A DNA stretch of 18,658 nucleotides from Methanosarcina baikalica (GTDB taxonomy: Archaea > Halobacteriota > Methanosarcinia > Methanosarcinales > Methanosarcinaceae), in assembly GCF_031461075.1 (NCBI RefSeq), contig NZ_JAVKPK010000067.1:1-18658 (forward strand), read 5' to 3'. The notes beneath the pieces were generated by a model. That model did no database searches and had not been told where the DNA came from. It saw only the letters and a program-made list of their open reading frames with translations. This document shows positions 7,659-15,511 of this stretch, piece after piece. Made by a program: the position numbers and the translations under genes. The number at the start of each line of letters is the position of its first letter. Position 1 is the stretch's first letter.

Positions 7659-8351
7659 TTTTCTTAATTCAAAAGAATTAACAGTTTGTTTTCTACCAAT
7701 AGATTTATTGTTTTAAAACCCACGTTTGATAGAAGCATATATTTTATAATGGATGAATGGACATCAAGCTTCTGTTTGTTTTATAGAATTCACAGTTCTA
7801 TTGTGTGTTTGTTTATTTTGGACACTTTTCATTTTTTTTTCCAGGCCTCCTGTGTCGATACTATACGTTTTTTGTAATAAAACACTAACTTAATTAGTAT
7901 AATCAATCAAACTTAATAGGGCTCTTCGTTGTTTTGTGTATATCCTCATAGAAATCAACGCGATCTTAAATTAAAAATCATATTATCCATTGAGAAAGAG
8001 CCAGGATTTTCGTTTTCTGAGGTTCAGGGCAAAAATCAGGTCCAGAAAAGGCAGGAAAACCGAAAAAAGGGAGGCAAGGGAAGGTGATGCTTCAGAAAAC
8101 TAAAACAGGTTTTTGAAAACAATAGGAAAAATCCTGGTTTCGGAAGAAAATAAATCCCGGAGTTCCCTCTTCGAACCTTTCCTAGCTCTCAGCCTTATAT
8201 GCCGCTGAGACCGGGGAAGCTATAATCTCTTCCCCTTAACTCAATTAAAAAATAGCTTATTTAATTTATTTTCTTTAATTTATTTTCGTTAACAGTTATC
8301 TTATTTCTTTAATCCGGCTTTTAAGTAATCTTTCTTTAAATTTTTGCAATT
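7659..8351. other. Long AT-rich gap without supported genes
   Basis: A 63-codon open frame at 7686-7877 shows no family signature and no SD. The segment 7920-8002 is bounded by GGCTCTT and its inverse AAGAGCC and resembles the ends of an insertion sequence remnant. CCAGGATTTT (8001-8010) is inverted at 8128-8137. From about 8000 to 8240 the base composition is clearly richer in GC, ending in two hairpins, then T-rich DNA. Confidence 0.5.
8187..8235 (+). other. Two adjacent stem-loops followed by a T-rich tract
   Basis: TCTCAGC (8187-8193) pairs with GCTGAGA (8204-8210) over a 10-base loop. GGGGAAG (8213-8219) pairs with CTTCCCC (8229-8235) over a 9-base loop. The DNA after them is strongly T-rich on the + strand. 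This could be the 3' end of a non-coding RNA starting near 8000, or a transcript terminator for the upstream region. Confidence 0.4.
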
Positions 8352-8425
8352 TTTTATTTTATTTTATTTTATTTTATTTTATTTTATTTTATTTTATTTT
8401 ATTTTATTTTATTTTATTTTATTTA
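8352..8425. repeat. (TTTTA) pentanucleotide microsatellite, 14 perfect units
   Basis: Fourteen perfect TTTTA units run from 8352 to 8421, followed by one four-base unit. The repeat contains the stop codon of the arginine decarboxylase (TAA on the minus strand at 8419-8421), so its transcript would carry a (UAAAA)n tail. Confidence 0.95.
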
Positions 8426-8964
8426 GTAATGAAAACCATTGCAGCTACAACAGTGGTCCATTTTCCGTCCTTATCGCCTTTTGCTGTCTGGCAAATATGG
8501 AAAGTATCGAAGATATGCCCGCTTGCCTTATACACCTGCTCTCTTTCATGCCAGGCCATCTCAGCATCAAACTCTATGCCCAGAGTTGTTGCAAGCATAG
8601 TTGCTGCCAGGTCTTCAGCGTATTCTCCTGCAATTATTTCTTCTTCTCCAAAAGAATGGTGTTCAGAAATATAGCCGTAATTCTCTTCATTTACAGGAAC
8701 AGCAGTTCCTATTGCTGAAGCCATCAAACGGTGTGGCTCATTGGTATCGTTTCTTGCGAGGACACAATGGACAATGGCACCAGGTCTCAGCTCCTGAAGA
8801 CCTTCTTCTTTAGGTACTAGTTTGCAATTGGGAGGCAGAATGCTTGAAACGCTTACAAGGTTGTACTTCTCTATTCTTGCAGCCCTCAGTGCAAGTTCAA
8901 AGGATGCTAATCTGTCCTTATGGACCCCGGTACCTTTTGTCAAAAATGCTTTTCTTGGGATCAT
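8419..8964 (-). CDS. pdaD: Pyruvoyl-dependent arginine decarboxylase
   Basis: The enzyme converts arginine to agmatine and CO2, the first step of polyamine synthesis in archaea; agmatine is also used for tRNA-Ile2 agmatidine. The protein has 181 residues, close to the usual ~160-190. The self-cleavage site is LVSVSSILPP: by homology the chain is cut between S40 and S41, and S41 becomes the pyruvoyl group of the alpha subunit. N35 and an acidic residue in YISEHH (E101) match active-site residues known in the family. Other family stretches are RPGAIVHCVLARN and AWHEREQVY. The start is supported by AAGGAG six bases upstream. The stop codon is part of a (TTTTA) repeat, so changes in repeat number would fall after the coding frame. 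Methanosarcina species often carry two paralogues; which one this is cannot be said. Confidence 0.93.
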   Translation of the reverse strand: MIPRKAFLTKGTGVHKDRLASFELALRAARIEKYNLVSVSSILPPNCKLVPKEEGLQELRPGAIVHCVLARNDTNEPHRLMASAIGTAVPVNEENYGYISEHHSFGEEEIIAGEYAEDLAATMLATTLGIEFDAEMAWHEREQVYKASGHIFDTFHICQTAKGDKDGKWTTVVAAMVFITK

Positions 8965-9060
8965 GTTAACTCCTTAAGTGTATTTATGCGTCTGCTGTGC
9001 GATTTCCATTGTATAAGCAACCAATATACACATAAACGATTTAAAAGTTTTCTACAGTTG

Positions 9061-9070
9061 GGATATAAAT
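9061..9070 (-). promoter_or_regulatory. Candidate TATA box for pdaD
   Basis: The minus strand reads ATTTATATCC here, a fair archaeal TATA match. It would give a leader of about 75 nt. Weaker TATA-like stretches lie nearer the gene. The rest of 8965-9241 shows no gene. Confidence 0.35.
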
Positions 9071-9241
9071 TGCTGGGCTGATAGTCCCCTACTTTTATGT
9101 CTCAAATGTACAGCAAAGTTATGAACTTTATCCTCTTCATTCAAAGTTTCCAGAAACAGAATGCTCTAGGGAAGATCCGCAATACGGAGACTATGTTGGA
9201 GACCATGTTGTTCAGTCAGCTCTTTACAGCTTTTATCGTTC

Positions 9242-11200
9242 TTATTCTGCCTTTTTACATATTTTTTCGTAGACATTGGAATTTGCAATTCCTTCGAAAA
9301 TAAACCTGGTTTCAAGGGGATTTTCGCCTGCATGAGTCATTATATCTTTTTTTTCTACATTAACCGTAACCTGACCAGGGGAGAACCCTGACTCTGTCAT
9401 GTAATCAAGAACCAGTTTCCTCCCAAAACCTTCAGCAAATTCCATTGCTTCGCTCCTGATAACAAAATGCCGCCTTCCTGCAGGAGTGTATACAAAGATC
9501 CCTTTTGTCCTTAGATCGTATTTTGACTCACTGTAAAGCGTACGCACCGTTATTTCAACCCTTTTTGTCCCCTTTCCTGCAAGAGCTCCAGCTGCATTTC
9601 CTACATCGGAATATTCAGGAACAATAATTTTGGCATCAATCAGCTCATTGAGTTCATTTACATACGCTTTGACCGGGCCTCCAAGGAGGACAACAGGAAT
9701 ATCCACCTTAAAACGGGAGAAAAAATCTCCATCAAGTATTTTTCCGATTTCGGCCCTATCCACGCCTTCCATCAGAAACGCAAGGAGGTCTTTTGCCATA
9801 TTCCTGGCAAAGAGCCGCTTTACGTTTATACAGAACTCGTGCCTGCCAGTCCCCATGAAGTTTGCAAGCAGGCCAGCCCCGATTTCCGAGGCTTCGGAAT
9901 TCCATTCCGTATATTCTCCAAGCACATGGAGGGCATCTGTAGGGGTAAAACCGATTGCCTGAATAAGCCGCTTCCGGATTAGAGAATCCATTACTTTCTT
10001 CGAAGGGAGAATATTCCTGTCCCAGTAGACGTCTTTGAGGGAAAGCGGTTCATTTTTTATATGGGAAAGGAGTTCTTCTTCTTCCCGGCTCAAATTGACA
10101 GGTTTTTGCTGTGTCCGGACAAAGAATTTTGTTGCCTGGATATGCTCGTTCAGTTTGAGCCTGTCCGGAATCCAGCGTTTTTTCAGGGTACTCATGAAAT
10201 CGGGATACAGGACTGCTGCCCTGCAGAGCGGGATAACCCGCATTGGACCTATGTTTATATTGCTGCCCTGCACCCAGATATGGCTGTCCCCGCCCATAGC
10301 TGAGGTCTCCATGCGCAACGCCCTGACTTTGGTTTGCCAGCCGCCTACAACTGCTCCTGTTTCACTGAGGTAAGGAAGTCCCTTATAGATCATCGAGACA
10401 TCAGTACTCGTTCCTCCCACATCAATGACTGCGCAGGTCTCAAGCCCGGACAGGTAAGAGGCCCCGAGAAGGCTTGCAGCAGGACCTGAAAATACCGATT
10501 CTATGGGTCTTTTCATGGCTTCGTGCATGCTCACTACAGATCCGTCACAGCGGAGCATGGCAATTTTCGGGTTGAACCCTCTTCTCCCGATCTCACTTAC
10601 TACCGTCTTCAGGAAGCTCTCTGCTACAGGTAGGAGCTGGGCATTCAGATAGGCTGTAACTCCCCTTTCGTAGGCTCCGAGAGACTGTGCAAGTTCGTGC
10701 CCGCAGACGGCAGGCAATCCTGTAAGTTCGTGGATCAGGGCTTTTACCCGCAGTTCATGCTCCGGATTTCGTACGCTGAAATAGGAGGATACTGCAAAAG
10801 CCGAGACTCTGTCCTTTATTTCAAGCACGAATTTTTCTACTGCGAAAAGGTCCAGAGATGCGGTTTCGTCCCCATTGCTGTCGTGTCCCCCCTGTATCCT
10901 TATGTAGTTTTCAATCCCTGAATCTGCTGGGATATCATAATCCCCAATAAGGATCAGCCCTACAGGATGCCCTGTTTTTTCGAGGAGAGTATTTGTAGCA
11001 AGAGTAGTCGAAACCGACACGGTAGTCACGAGTTTCAACTTTTCCCCATCGAGTCCGTCAATTGACTTCTTTATTCCTTCAAGAGGTTCAGGATACGTTG
11101 TAAGTGCCTTGTTAGAACATACAACTTTTCCATCCGAGTTCCGGATTAAAACCGAATCCGTATATGTCCCACCGGCGTCAATGCCCAGACCGTATGCCAT
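9242..11200 (-). CDS. HyuA-like ASKHA ATPase (hydantoinase/oxoprolinase family), copy A
   Basis: The protein has 652 residues with the Hydant_A_N and hydantoinase A domains. The nucleotide-binding motifs of the actin/hexokinase/Hsp70 fold are present: phosphate-1 GIDAGGTYTDS (6-16), phosphate-2 DVGGTSTD (260-267) and LGGPV (506-510) near the adenosine site. TTLATNTLLE and TSAMGGDSHIWV are typical of HyuA proteins. Classical members form the ATP-using subunit of N-methylhydantoinase, 5-oxoprolinase or acetone carboxylase, paired with a HyuB subunit. No HyuB is present here, so the reaction is unknown. An activating or kinase-like role is possible. The SD (AAGGAG) lies about nine bases before the ATG. 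A TATA box at 11261-11269 suggests transcription separate from the upstream paralogue. Confidence 0.88.
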   Translation of the reverse strand: MAYGLGIDAGGTYTDSVLIRNSDGKVVCSNKALTTYPEPLEGIKKSIDGLDGEKLKLVTTVSVSTTLATNTLLEKTGHPVGLILIGDYDIPADSGIENYIRIQGGHDSNGDETASLDLFAVEKFVLEIKDRVSAFAVSSYFSVRNPEHELRVKALIHELTGLPAVCGHELAQSLGAYERGVTAYLNAQLLPVAESFLKTVVSEIGRRGFNPKIAMLRCDGSVVSMHEAMKRPIESVFSGPAASLLGASYLSGLETCAVIDVGGTSTDVSMIYKGLPYLSETGAVVGGWQTKVRALRMETSAMGGDSHIWVQGSNINIGPMRVIPLCRAAVLYPDFMSTLKKRWIPDRLKLNEHIQATKFFVRTQQKPVNLSREEEELLSHIKNEPLSLKDVYWDRNILPSKKVMDSLIRKRLIQAIGFTPTDALHVLGEYTEWNSEASEIGAGLLANFMGTGRHEFCINVKRLFARNMAKDLLAFLMEGVDRAEIGKILDGDFFSRFKVDIPVVLLGGPVKAYVNELNELIDAKIIVPEYSDVGNAAGALAGKGTKRVEITVRTLYSESKYDLRTKGIFVYTPAGRRHFVIRSEAMEFAEGFGRKLVLDYMTESGFSPGQVTVNVEKKDIMTHAGENPLETRFIFEGIANSNVYEKICKKAE

Positions 11201-11260
11201 TTTTAAGATCTCCTTCTGTTATCTTGAATTACCTTGATTGTGCCATTTGTAATGCTTTCT

Positions 11261-11269
11261 AATATATTT
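11261..11269 (-). promoter_or_regulatory. Candidate TATA box for HyuA-like copy A
   Basis: The minus strand reads AAATATATT, giving a start site near 11238 and a leader of about 40 nt with the AAGGAG SD. This supports independent expression despite the tandem orientation. Confidence 0.4.
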
Positions 11270-11358
11270 GTGGTGTAATTTGCAGTATAATTCTGCTATC
11301 CTTACGCCATCCCTGCGCCATCCACGTCATCTTTGATGTGCCGCCGCCCCTGAGAGAA

Positions 11359-11382
11359 CAGGCCGTAAGTCAATTCGGCCTG
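11359..11382 (-). other. Hairpin between the two HyuA-like genes
   Basis: CAGGCCG (11359-11365) pairs with CGGCCTG (11376-11382) around a 10-base loop. It lies downstream of copy B and upstream of the copy A promoter. No T-run follows on the minus strand, so it is a weak terminator candidate at best. Confidence 0.3.
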
Positions 11383-11498
11383 CCCTGCTGAATATCCGTT
11401 TTTCAGAACCGGATTTCGAGTTCGGAAGCGAGATGTGGATAAAATAAATTTTTAGGGAATTGTCTTAAAGAATTGTCCTGAATACTCAAAGAACTGTC

Positions 11499-13421
11499 TC
11501 AGGTTTTAGGCATCCCGACCCCGACAAAAACTAGCTTTGTCTCAACAGGTATAGTCCCTGCTTCACTGAGAGAAATATCTTTTCTACTAACCTCGACCTG
11601 GACCTGCCCTTTGTCGAGCCCGGCTTCGGTCATATATTCCATGACAAGTTTTTGTCCGAGAACCTCTGCATATTCCAGAGCTTCAGGATAGTTTCCGAAG
11701 GTTTCCCTGCCCTGGGGCGAGAACAGAAGAACAAGCCTTTTCCTGTCCTTTGAGTAGGTGCTTTTGATAAGGATTTCAATCCTTTTTATGCCCTTACCCA
11801 TGACCGCTCCTACAGCATTTCCTACTTTCGAATATTCAGGGACTATGATATCGGCATCAAGAATCTGCTTCAATTCTTCGATGTATGAGACTACAGGGCC
11901 TCCTATCAGCACCACAGGTATTTTCATCCTGAACTGCATGAACCTGTCGGAGAGGAGGATTTTTTCGATTTCCCGGGAAGGAACGTCTTTTAAGATGAAA
12001 GATACCAGGTCTAAGGCCATATTCCTCGCAACGTCATTTTTGATCTGTTTGCAGAGTTTGATATGGTCTATCTGCGTATAGCGTTCCAGGAGTTTTGCTC
12101 CCACTTTAGAGGCTTCTTTATCCCAGGCTGTGTATTCCCCAAGCACATGCAGGGCGTCGGTCGGGGTAAAACCGATTGCCTGGATAAGGCGTTTTCTTAT
12201 AAGCGAATCAAGAAGACCCGGAGAGAGCGTTTTCTGGGTCTCCCAGAAGATATCGTTTAGAGACGTCGGGAAATCCTCTATCCTGTCAAAGAGTTCTTTC
12301 TCAAGTTTTCCGAGGCCTGAAGCTTCAACTCCTGTCTTTATGAAGAACTTTGTGGGTTGCATATTTTCTTCAAGGTGCATGGCTCCCGGGATTCTCCCTT
12401 TTCTCAGAGCTTCGAGAAAGCCCGGATATTTGACAGCTGCAACACAGAGAGGAATAACCCGTCTGGGGCCAATATTTATTTTCAGGTTCCTGACCCAGAT
12501 ATGACTGTCTCCTCCCATTGCTGATGTTTCCATCCGGATAGCTTTCACCTTTGTCTGCCAGCCTCCGACTATAGCCCCATCCGCACAGAGCTCGGGTAGC
12601 CCGTTTTCGAGCATGGAAACATCCGTACTTGTCCCGCCTACATCAATGACTGCACAGGTCTCAAGCCCGGACAGGTACGATGCTCCTACAAGGCTTGCTG
12701 CAGGACCCGAAAAGATGGATTCTATCGGCTTTTCCAGGGCTTCGTTAATGCCAACGACTGAACCGTCGCATTTGAGCATAAGGAGCCTGGCATTCATTCC
12801 CCGCCCGGAAATTTCTTCCTTTATTGAACGGATAAACTGGTTTGCAATGGGGATAAGCTGAGCATTCAGGTAGGCTGTAATCCCTCTCTCGTAAGCTCCA
12901 AGGTCAAGGGAGAGTTCATGCCCGCAAACTACAGGCAGTCCTGTTAGCTCCTGGATGCGGGTTTTAATTGCCAGTTCATGAACAGGGTTTCGGATACTGA
13001 AGTATGAAGAAACCGCAAAAGCCGAAACTTTATCCTTTACCCGATGTACAAAAGCTTCCAGAGCTTCCATATCAAGAGAAACCAGTTCAGCTCCGTGATG
13101 GTCATGTCCTCCTTTTATTACAGTATGGAATTCGACATGCATATTCTCCGGGATTTCGTAATCCCCTACGAGGATAAGCCCCACAGGATAGCCATTTTTT
13201 TCAAGAATTGTATTTGTAGCAAGAGTCGTTGAAACGGAAACCATTTTTACGTCTTTTAAATATTTTTCATCAAGCCCGTCTATGGAGTTTTTTATTCCTG
13301 CAAGAAGGTCAGGATAAGTGGTAAGCGCCTTATTCGAATCCATCACTTTGCCATCGGAGTCCCGAATGATGATCGAATCTGTGTAGGTGCCTCCTGCATC
13401 AATGCCCATGCTGTACTGCAT
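11499..13421 (-). CDS. HyuA-like ASKHA ATPase (hydantoinase/oxoprolinase family), copy B
   Basis: The protein has 640 residues and is a close paralogue of the neighbour at 9242-11200. The first 310 residues align without a gap, and 59 of the 70 residues at 241-310 are identical. It has the same motifs: GIDAGGTYTDS (6-16), DVGGTSTD (260-267), TSAMGGDSHIWV (299-310) and IGGPV in the last third. It differs most in the region after residue 340 and at the C-terminus. The pattern says tandem duplication of the ancestral gene followed by divergence, with ATP-binding residues kept in both. The SD AGGAGG lies seven bases upstream. Upstream lies a region with repeats and a palindrome that may control it. 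Like copy A it lacks a HyuB partner, so its biochemical role is open. Confidence 0.88.
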   Translation of the reverse strand: MQYSMGIDAGGTYTDSIIIRDSDGKVMDSNKALTTYPDLLAGIKNSIDGLDEKYLKDVKMVSVSTTLATNTILEKNGYPVGLILVGDYEIPENMHVEFHTVIKGGHDHHGAELVSLDMEALEAFVHRVKDKVSAFAVSSYFSIRNPVHELAIKTRIQELTGLPVVCGHELSLDLGAYERGITAYLNAQLIPIANQFIRSIKEEISGRGMNARLLMLKCDGSVVGINEALEKPIESIFSGPAASLVGASYLSGLETCAVIDVGGTSTDVSMLENGLPELCADGAIVGGWQTKVKAIRMETSAMGGDSHIWVRNLKINIGPRRVIPLCVAAVKYPGFLEALRKGRIPGAMHLEENMQPTKFFIKTGVEASGLGKLEKELFDRIEDFPTSLNDIFWETQKTLSPGLLDSLIRKRLIQAIGFTPTDALHVLGEYTAWDKEASKVGAKLLERYTQIDHIKLCKQIKNDVARNMALDLVSFILKDVPSREIEKILLSDRFMQFRMKIPVVLIGGPVVSYIEELKQILDADIIVPEYSKVGNAVGAVMGKGIKRIEILIKSTYSKDRKRLVLLFSPQGRETFGNYPEALEYAEVLGQKLVMEYMTEAGLDKGQVQVEVSRKDISLSEAGTIPVETKLVFVGVGMPKT

Positions 13422-13456
13422 CTAAATGCCTCCTGTTCATTTTTTAGAATTGGGGT

Positions 13457-13529
13457 TCATGAGATAGCTCATGAGAGTAAAATTGCGGGAGATATATAGG
13501 TTTAAATTATATAATAATTGGCGGGAGAT
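13457..13529 (-). promoter_or_regulatory. Promoter/operator-like region of HyuA-like copy B
   Basis: On the minus strand, CTATATATC (about 13491-13499) and TTATATAA (about 13506-13514) are TATA candidates. Two exact GCGGGAGAT copies (13485-13493 and 13521-13529) flank this AT-rich core, 36 bp apart. A palindrome, TCATGAG/CTCATGA (13457-13463 and 13468-13474, 4-base loop), lies between promoter and gene. The layout fits an operator with paired sites; no regulator is known. Confidence 0.45.
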
Positions 13530-13622
13530 TGGTATAGTACCCGACTGAAAAAAAGATCTTGAAGCTTGTAAAAGTAATTCATAAATTCACTTTTCAGTCC
13601 CAAATTGTATATTTAAAGCCCA

Positions 13623-13634
13623 AAATTTATATAA
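13623..13634 (+). promoter_or_regulatory. Candidate TATA box for the toxin-antitoxin pair
   Basis: AATTTATATAAA is a strong archaeal TATA match, about 100 bp before the antitoxin start. GTATATTTAAAG just upstream (about 13607-13617) is an alternative. The promoter is divergent from the HyuA-like gene. Confidence 0.4.
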
Positions 13635-13731
13635 ATCATTACATTAAAAGTCTCCTTTAAGCATAGGTTCTGAAAAAGTACCTAAAACTCAAAATAAACC
13701 TATTAAAAGCCTTTACAAACCGATTGAGTTG

Positions 13732-13926
13732 ATGGGCATGAAATTTGCGGAAATATTCAACCAGCTTAAAGAGCTTGAAAAAAAATTCAATGAAGTCAAG
13801 TATCCACCCGAGACTGCTTTTCAGCCGTCCTTCTCCTCTAAGATTCGAAAAGCGGGGCAGGATATTTTAAATCACCACCTGCCTGCTTTGGAGATTGATG
13901 AACTTCTCAAAAAGGTGGAGCAATGA
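13732..13926 (+). CDS. Putative antitoxin of a RelE/ParE-type toxin-antitoxin pair
   Basis: This small protein has about 64 residues from the ATG at 13732; the ATG at 13738 (MKFAEIFNQLKEL) is equally possible. It is charged and mostly helical (FNQLKELEKKFNEVKYPP, then ALEIDELLKKVEQ) and contains no cysteine-rich or membrane segment. It shows no clear ribbon-helix-helix or helix-turn-helix motif, so the antitoxin call rests on position: its stop overlaps the toxin start by four bases (ATGA, 13923-13926), the usual antitoxin-first, toxin-second layout. The antitoxin would bind and block the toxin, and may repress the promoter. Confidence 0.6.
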   Translation: MGMKFAEIFNQLKELEKKFNEVKYPPETAFQPSFSSKIRKAGQDILNHHLPALEIDELLKKVEQ

Positions 13927-14204
13927 CATACAGAGTAGCCCTTCACCCTTCAGTCCGCAAAAATCTTCAACAACTGTGCCTGTTTGACAGACCAGAGTAT
14001 GATTACGTGAAGCAGCGCCTTTTCCTCCTTGCTTACAGACCGGAAATGGGCTTTCCCCTTGAAGCCGAGTTCCAGGGAAAATGGAGGATTCATATAGGGC
14101 CTTTTGTGCTGGTCTATACTTTTGACAGTACCGCAAATATCCTTACTCTGCTAGTTTTTGAGCACTACACGAGGGCGTATGATATGTATACAGCTTATGC
14201 CTGA
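13923..14204 (+). CDS. RelE/ParE-superfamily toxin-like protein
   Basis: The protein has 93 residues. The pattern is typical of the RelE/ParE fold: an N-terminal MTYRVALHPSVRKNLQQL strand-helix, a helix with the KQRLFLL segment, then GKWRIHIGPFVLVYTFD and ILTLLVFEHYTRAYDMY forming the C-terminal sheet. The KWRIHIGPFVLVY stretch corresponds to the conserved W/R-x-R-x-G...-R/Y core. Family members either cut mRNA on the ribosome or inhibit gyrase; which applies cannot be decided from sequence. It is translationally coupled to the upstream antitoxin by the ATGA overlap. The length is normal and no truncation is seen. Confidence 0.8.
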   Translation: MTYRVALHPSVRKNLQQLCLFDRPEYDYVKQRLFLLAYRPEMGFPLEAEFQGKWRIHIGPFVLVYTFDSTANILTLLVFEHYTRAYDMYTAYA

Positions 14205-14554
14205 GTACACTGCTTATGGCTGAAATCCGGTCAGTGTTTCCTGATATGCTGACATAGCTCTCAACACTGCCTGTTTTCTATTTGTGTCGAATTTTTAGCA
14301 TCTAACCGTTGTTTTATCTTTCAGATTGATATTTATCACGAACCAATGCAGGAACTCAAGATTTGTTTCTTTTAATCTCATCTTGAATGAGCAATTGAGT
14401 ATCCAATCATGAAAACATTCCTGGAAAATCCGGATCGATTCTTTTCCTGCGATGAACCTCTGAACCGTTACATCATAATATTTCAGTACTAAGGCCGTTA
14501 TAGTCACACTCAATTATCACGAATGATTTAAGTATTAATGTACTATCAGGATAC
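14205..14554. other. Intergenic region, no convincing gene
   Basis: A 72-codon frame on the minus strand (14295-14513) has no SD and no recognised family. A TATA-like TTTAAGTA at about 14526-14533 sits some 25 bp before the ABC ATPase ATG, so that gene may have a very short or absent leader. Confidence 0.4.
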
Positions 14555-15511
14555 ATGCAAGCAATTGAGGTATCTCATCTAATCAAAAAATTCGGCTCTC
14601 TTACCGCACTCAATGATATTAATTTCTCAGTTGAGGAGGGAGAAACATTTGGTTTTTTGGGTCCCAATGGTGCTGGCAAGACCACTACCATTCGTATTTT
14701 GACCGGAATCTCGAGACCTACATCTGGAAAGGCAACTATTTTTGGCCATGATATTGAGCACGATACTATTGCTGCACGGCAGTCCATGGGTATTGTGTCC
14801 GAGAACTCAAACGTGTACGATGACCTGACTGCATGGCAAAATATGATGTTTTCCGCTGAACTTTATCATGTGGGACGGAAAGAGCGAGAAAAAAAGGCAA
14901 ACGAGCTTCTCAAGAAGTTCGAGTTATACGACAGGCGCAACGACAAAGCTCACGGTTTTTCAAAGGGAATGAAACGGCGTCTGACGCTCGCGATGGGACT
15001 GGTCAACAGCCCGCGCCTTCTGTTCCTGGACGAACCCACCTCAGGGCTCGATGTACAGAGCAATCTCATTATCCGGGATGTGGTCACGGATCTCGTCCGC
15101 GAGGGTGTCACGGTTTTTTTAACGACGCACAATATTGAGGAGGCAAATATTATGTGTGACCGGGTAGCGATCATCAATAAAGGAAATATCGTTGCAATCG
15201 ATGCACCTGAATCCTTGAAAAAGACTATCCAGAGTGTGCAGTCGATCGAGGTCTCGTTTGACCACAATTCTGCAGATCAGCTGGATGAACTACGCCGCCT
15301 TCCCATGGTGAATAACGCACAAAAAGAAGGTGACAAGTTTAAGCTCTATACTGAAGATCCATCTGAAGTTATCGATGCCTTGATGGCTTATGCCCATGTG
15401 CACAACCTTAAAGTGATCAGTGTCACAACTCTTGGCCCGAGCCTCGAGGATGTATTCATACGGCTGACAGGTCTGCAGAGGGCAGGTGATGGAGTCCATG
15501 CAATCGATTGA
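14555..15511 (+). CDS. ABC transporter ATP-binding protein (DrrA-like exporter ATPase)
   Basis: The protein has 318 residues. Its nucleotide-binding domain has Walker A GPNGAGKTT (36-44, K42), signature FSKGMKRR (135-142), Walker B LLFLDE (155-160), D-loop SGLD and the switch histidine H192 in TTHNIEEA. The Q-loop position reads VSENSNVYDDLT, with no glutamine. The C-terminal extension after about residue 215 (DUF4162-like, ending SLEDVFIRLTG) is typical of DrrA/CcmA-type exporters. It powers the ABC-2 permease encoded next, whose start overlaps this stop by about 20 bp, so the pair forms one operon and one membrane complex. The substrate is unknown: antibiotics, lipids or other hydrophobic compounds in relatives. 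Codon use, with many C- and G-ending codons, differs from neighbouring genes and suggests transfer. Confidence 0.93.
   Translation: MQAIEVSHLIKKFGSLTALNDINFSVEEGETFGFLGPNGAGKTTTIRILTGISRPTSGKATIFGHDIEHDTIAARQSMGIVSENSNVYDDLTAWQNMMFSAELYHVGRKEREKKANELLKKFELYDRRNDKAHGFSKGMKRRLTLAMGLVNSPRLLFLDEPTSGLDVQSNLIIRDVVTDLVREGVTVFLTTHNIEEANIMCDRVAIINKGNIVAIDAPESLKKTIQSVQSIEVSFDHNSADQLDELRRLPMVNNAQKEGDKFKLYTEDPSEVIDALMAYAHVHNLKVISVTTLGPSLEDVFIRLTGLQRAGDGVHAID

Noticed and set aside
7686..7877. 63-codon frame in the AT-rich gap
   Set aside because: No SD, no homology pattern; composition matches non-coding DNA.
8352..8425. Phase variation of pdaD by the pentanucleotide repeat
   Set aside because: The stop codon is the first codon fully inside the perfect units on the coding strand, so unit gain or loss would fall after the frame.
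8344..8718. Long + strand frame opposite pdaD
   Set aside because: Its first part is the (TTTTA) repeat read as FILFY and the rest is the antisense of a clear enzyme gene.
9097..9303. 68-codon frame on the + strand
   Set aside because: It overlaps the end of HyuA-like copy A, with no SD or recognised domain.
14295..14513. 72-codon minus-strand frame, possibly a transposase remnant
   Set aside because: No catalytic motif or terminal repeats could be identified and it lacks an SD; kept only as a note in the gap.
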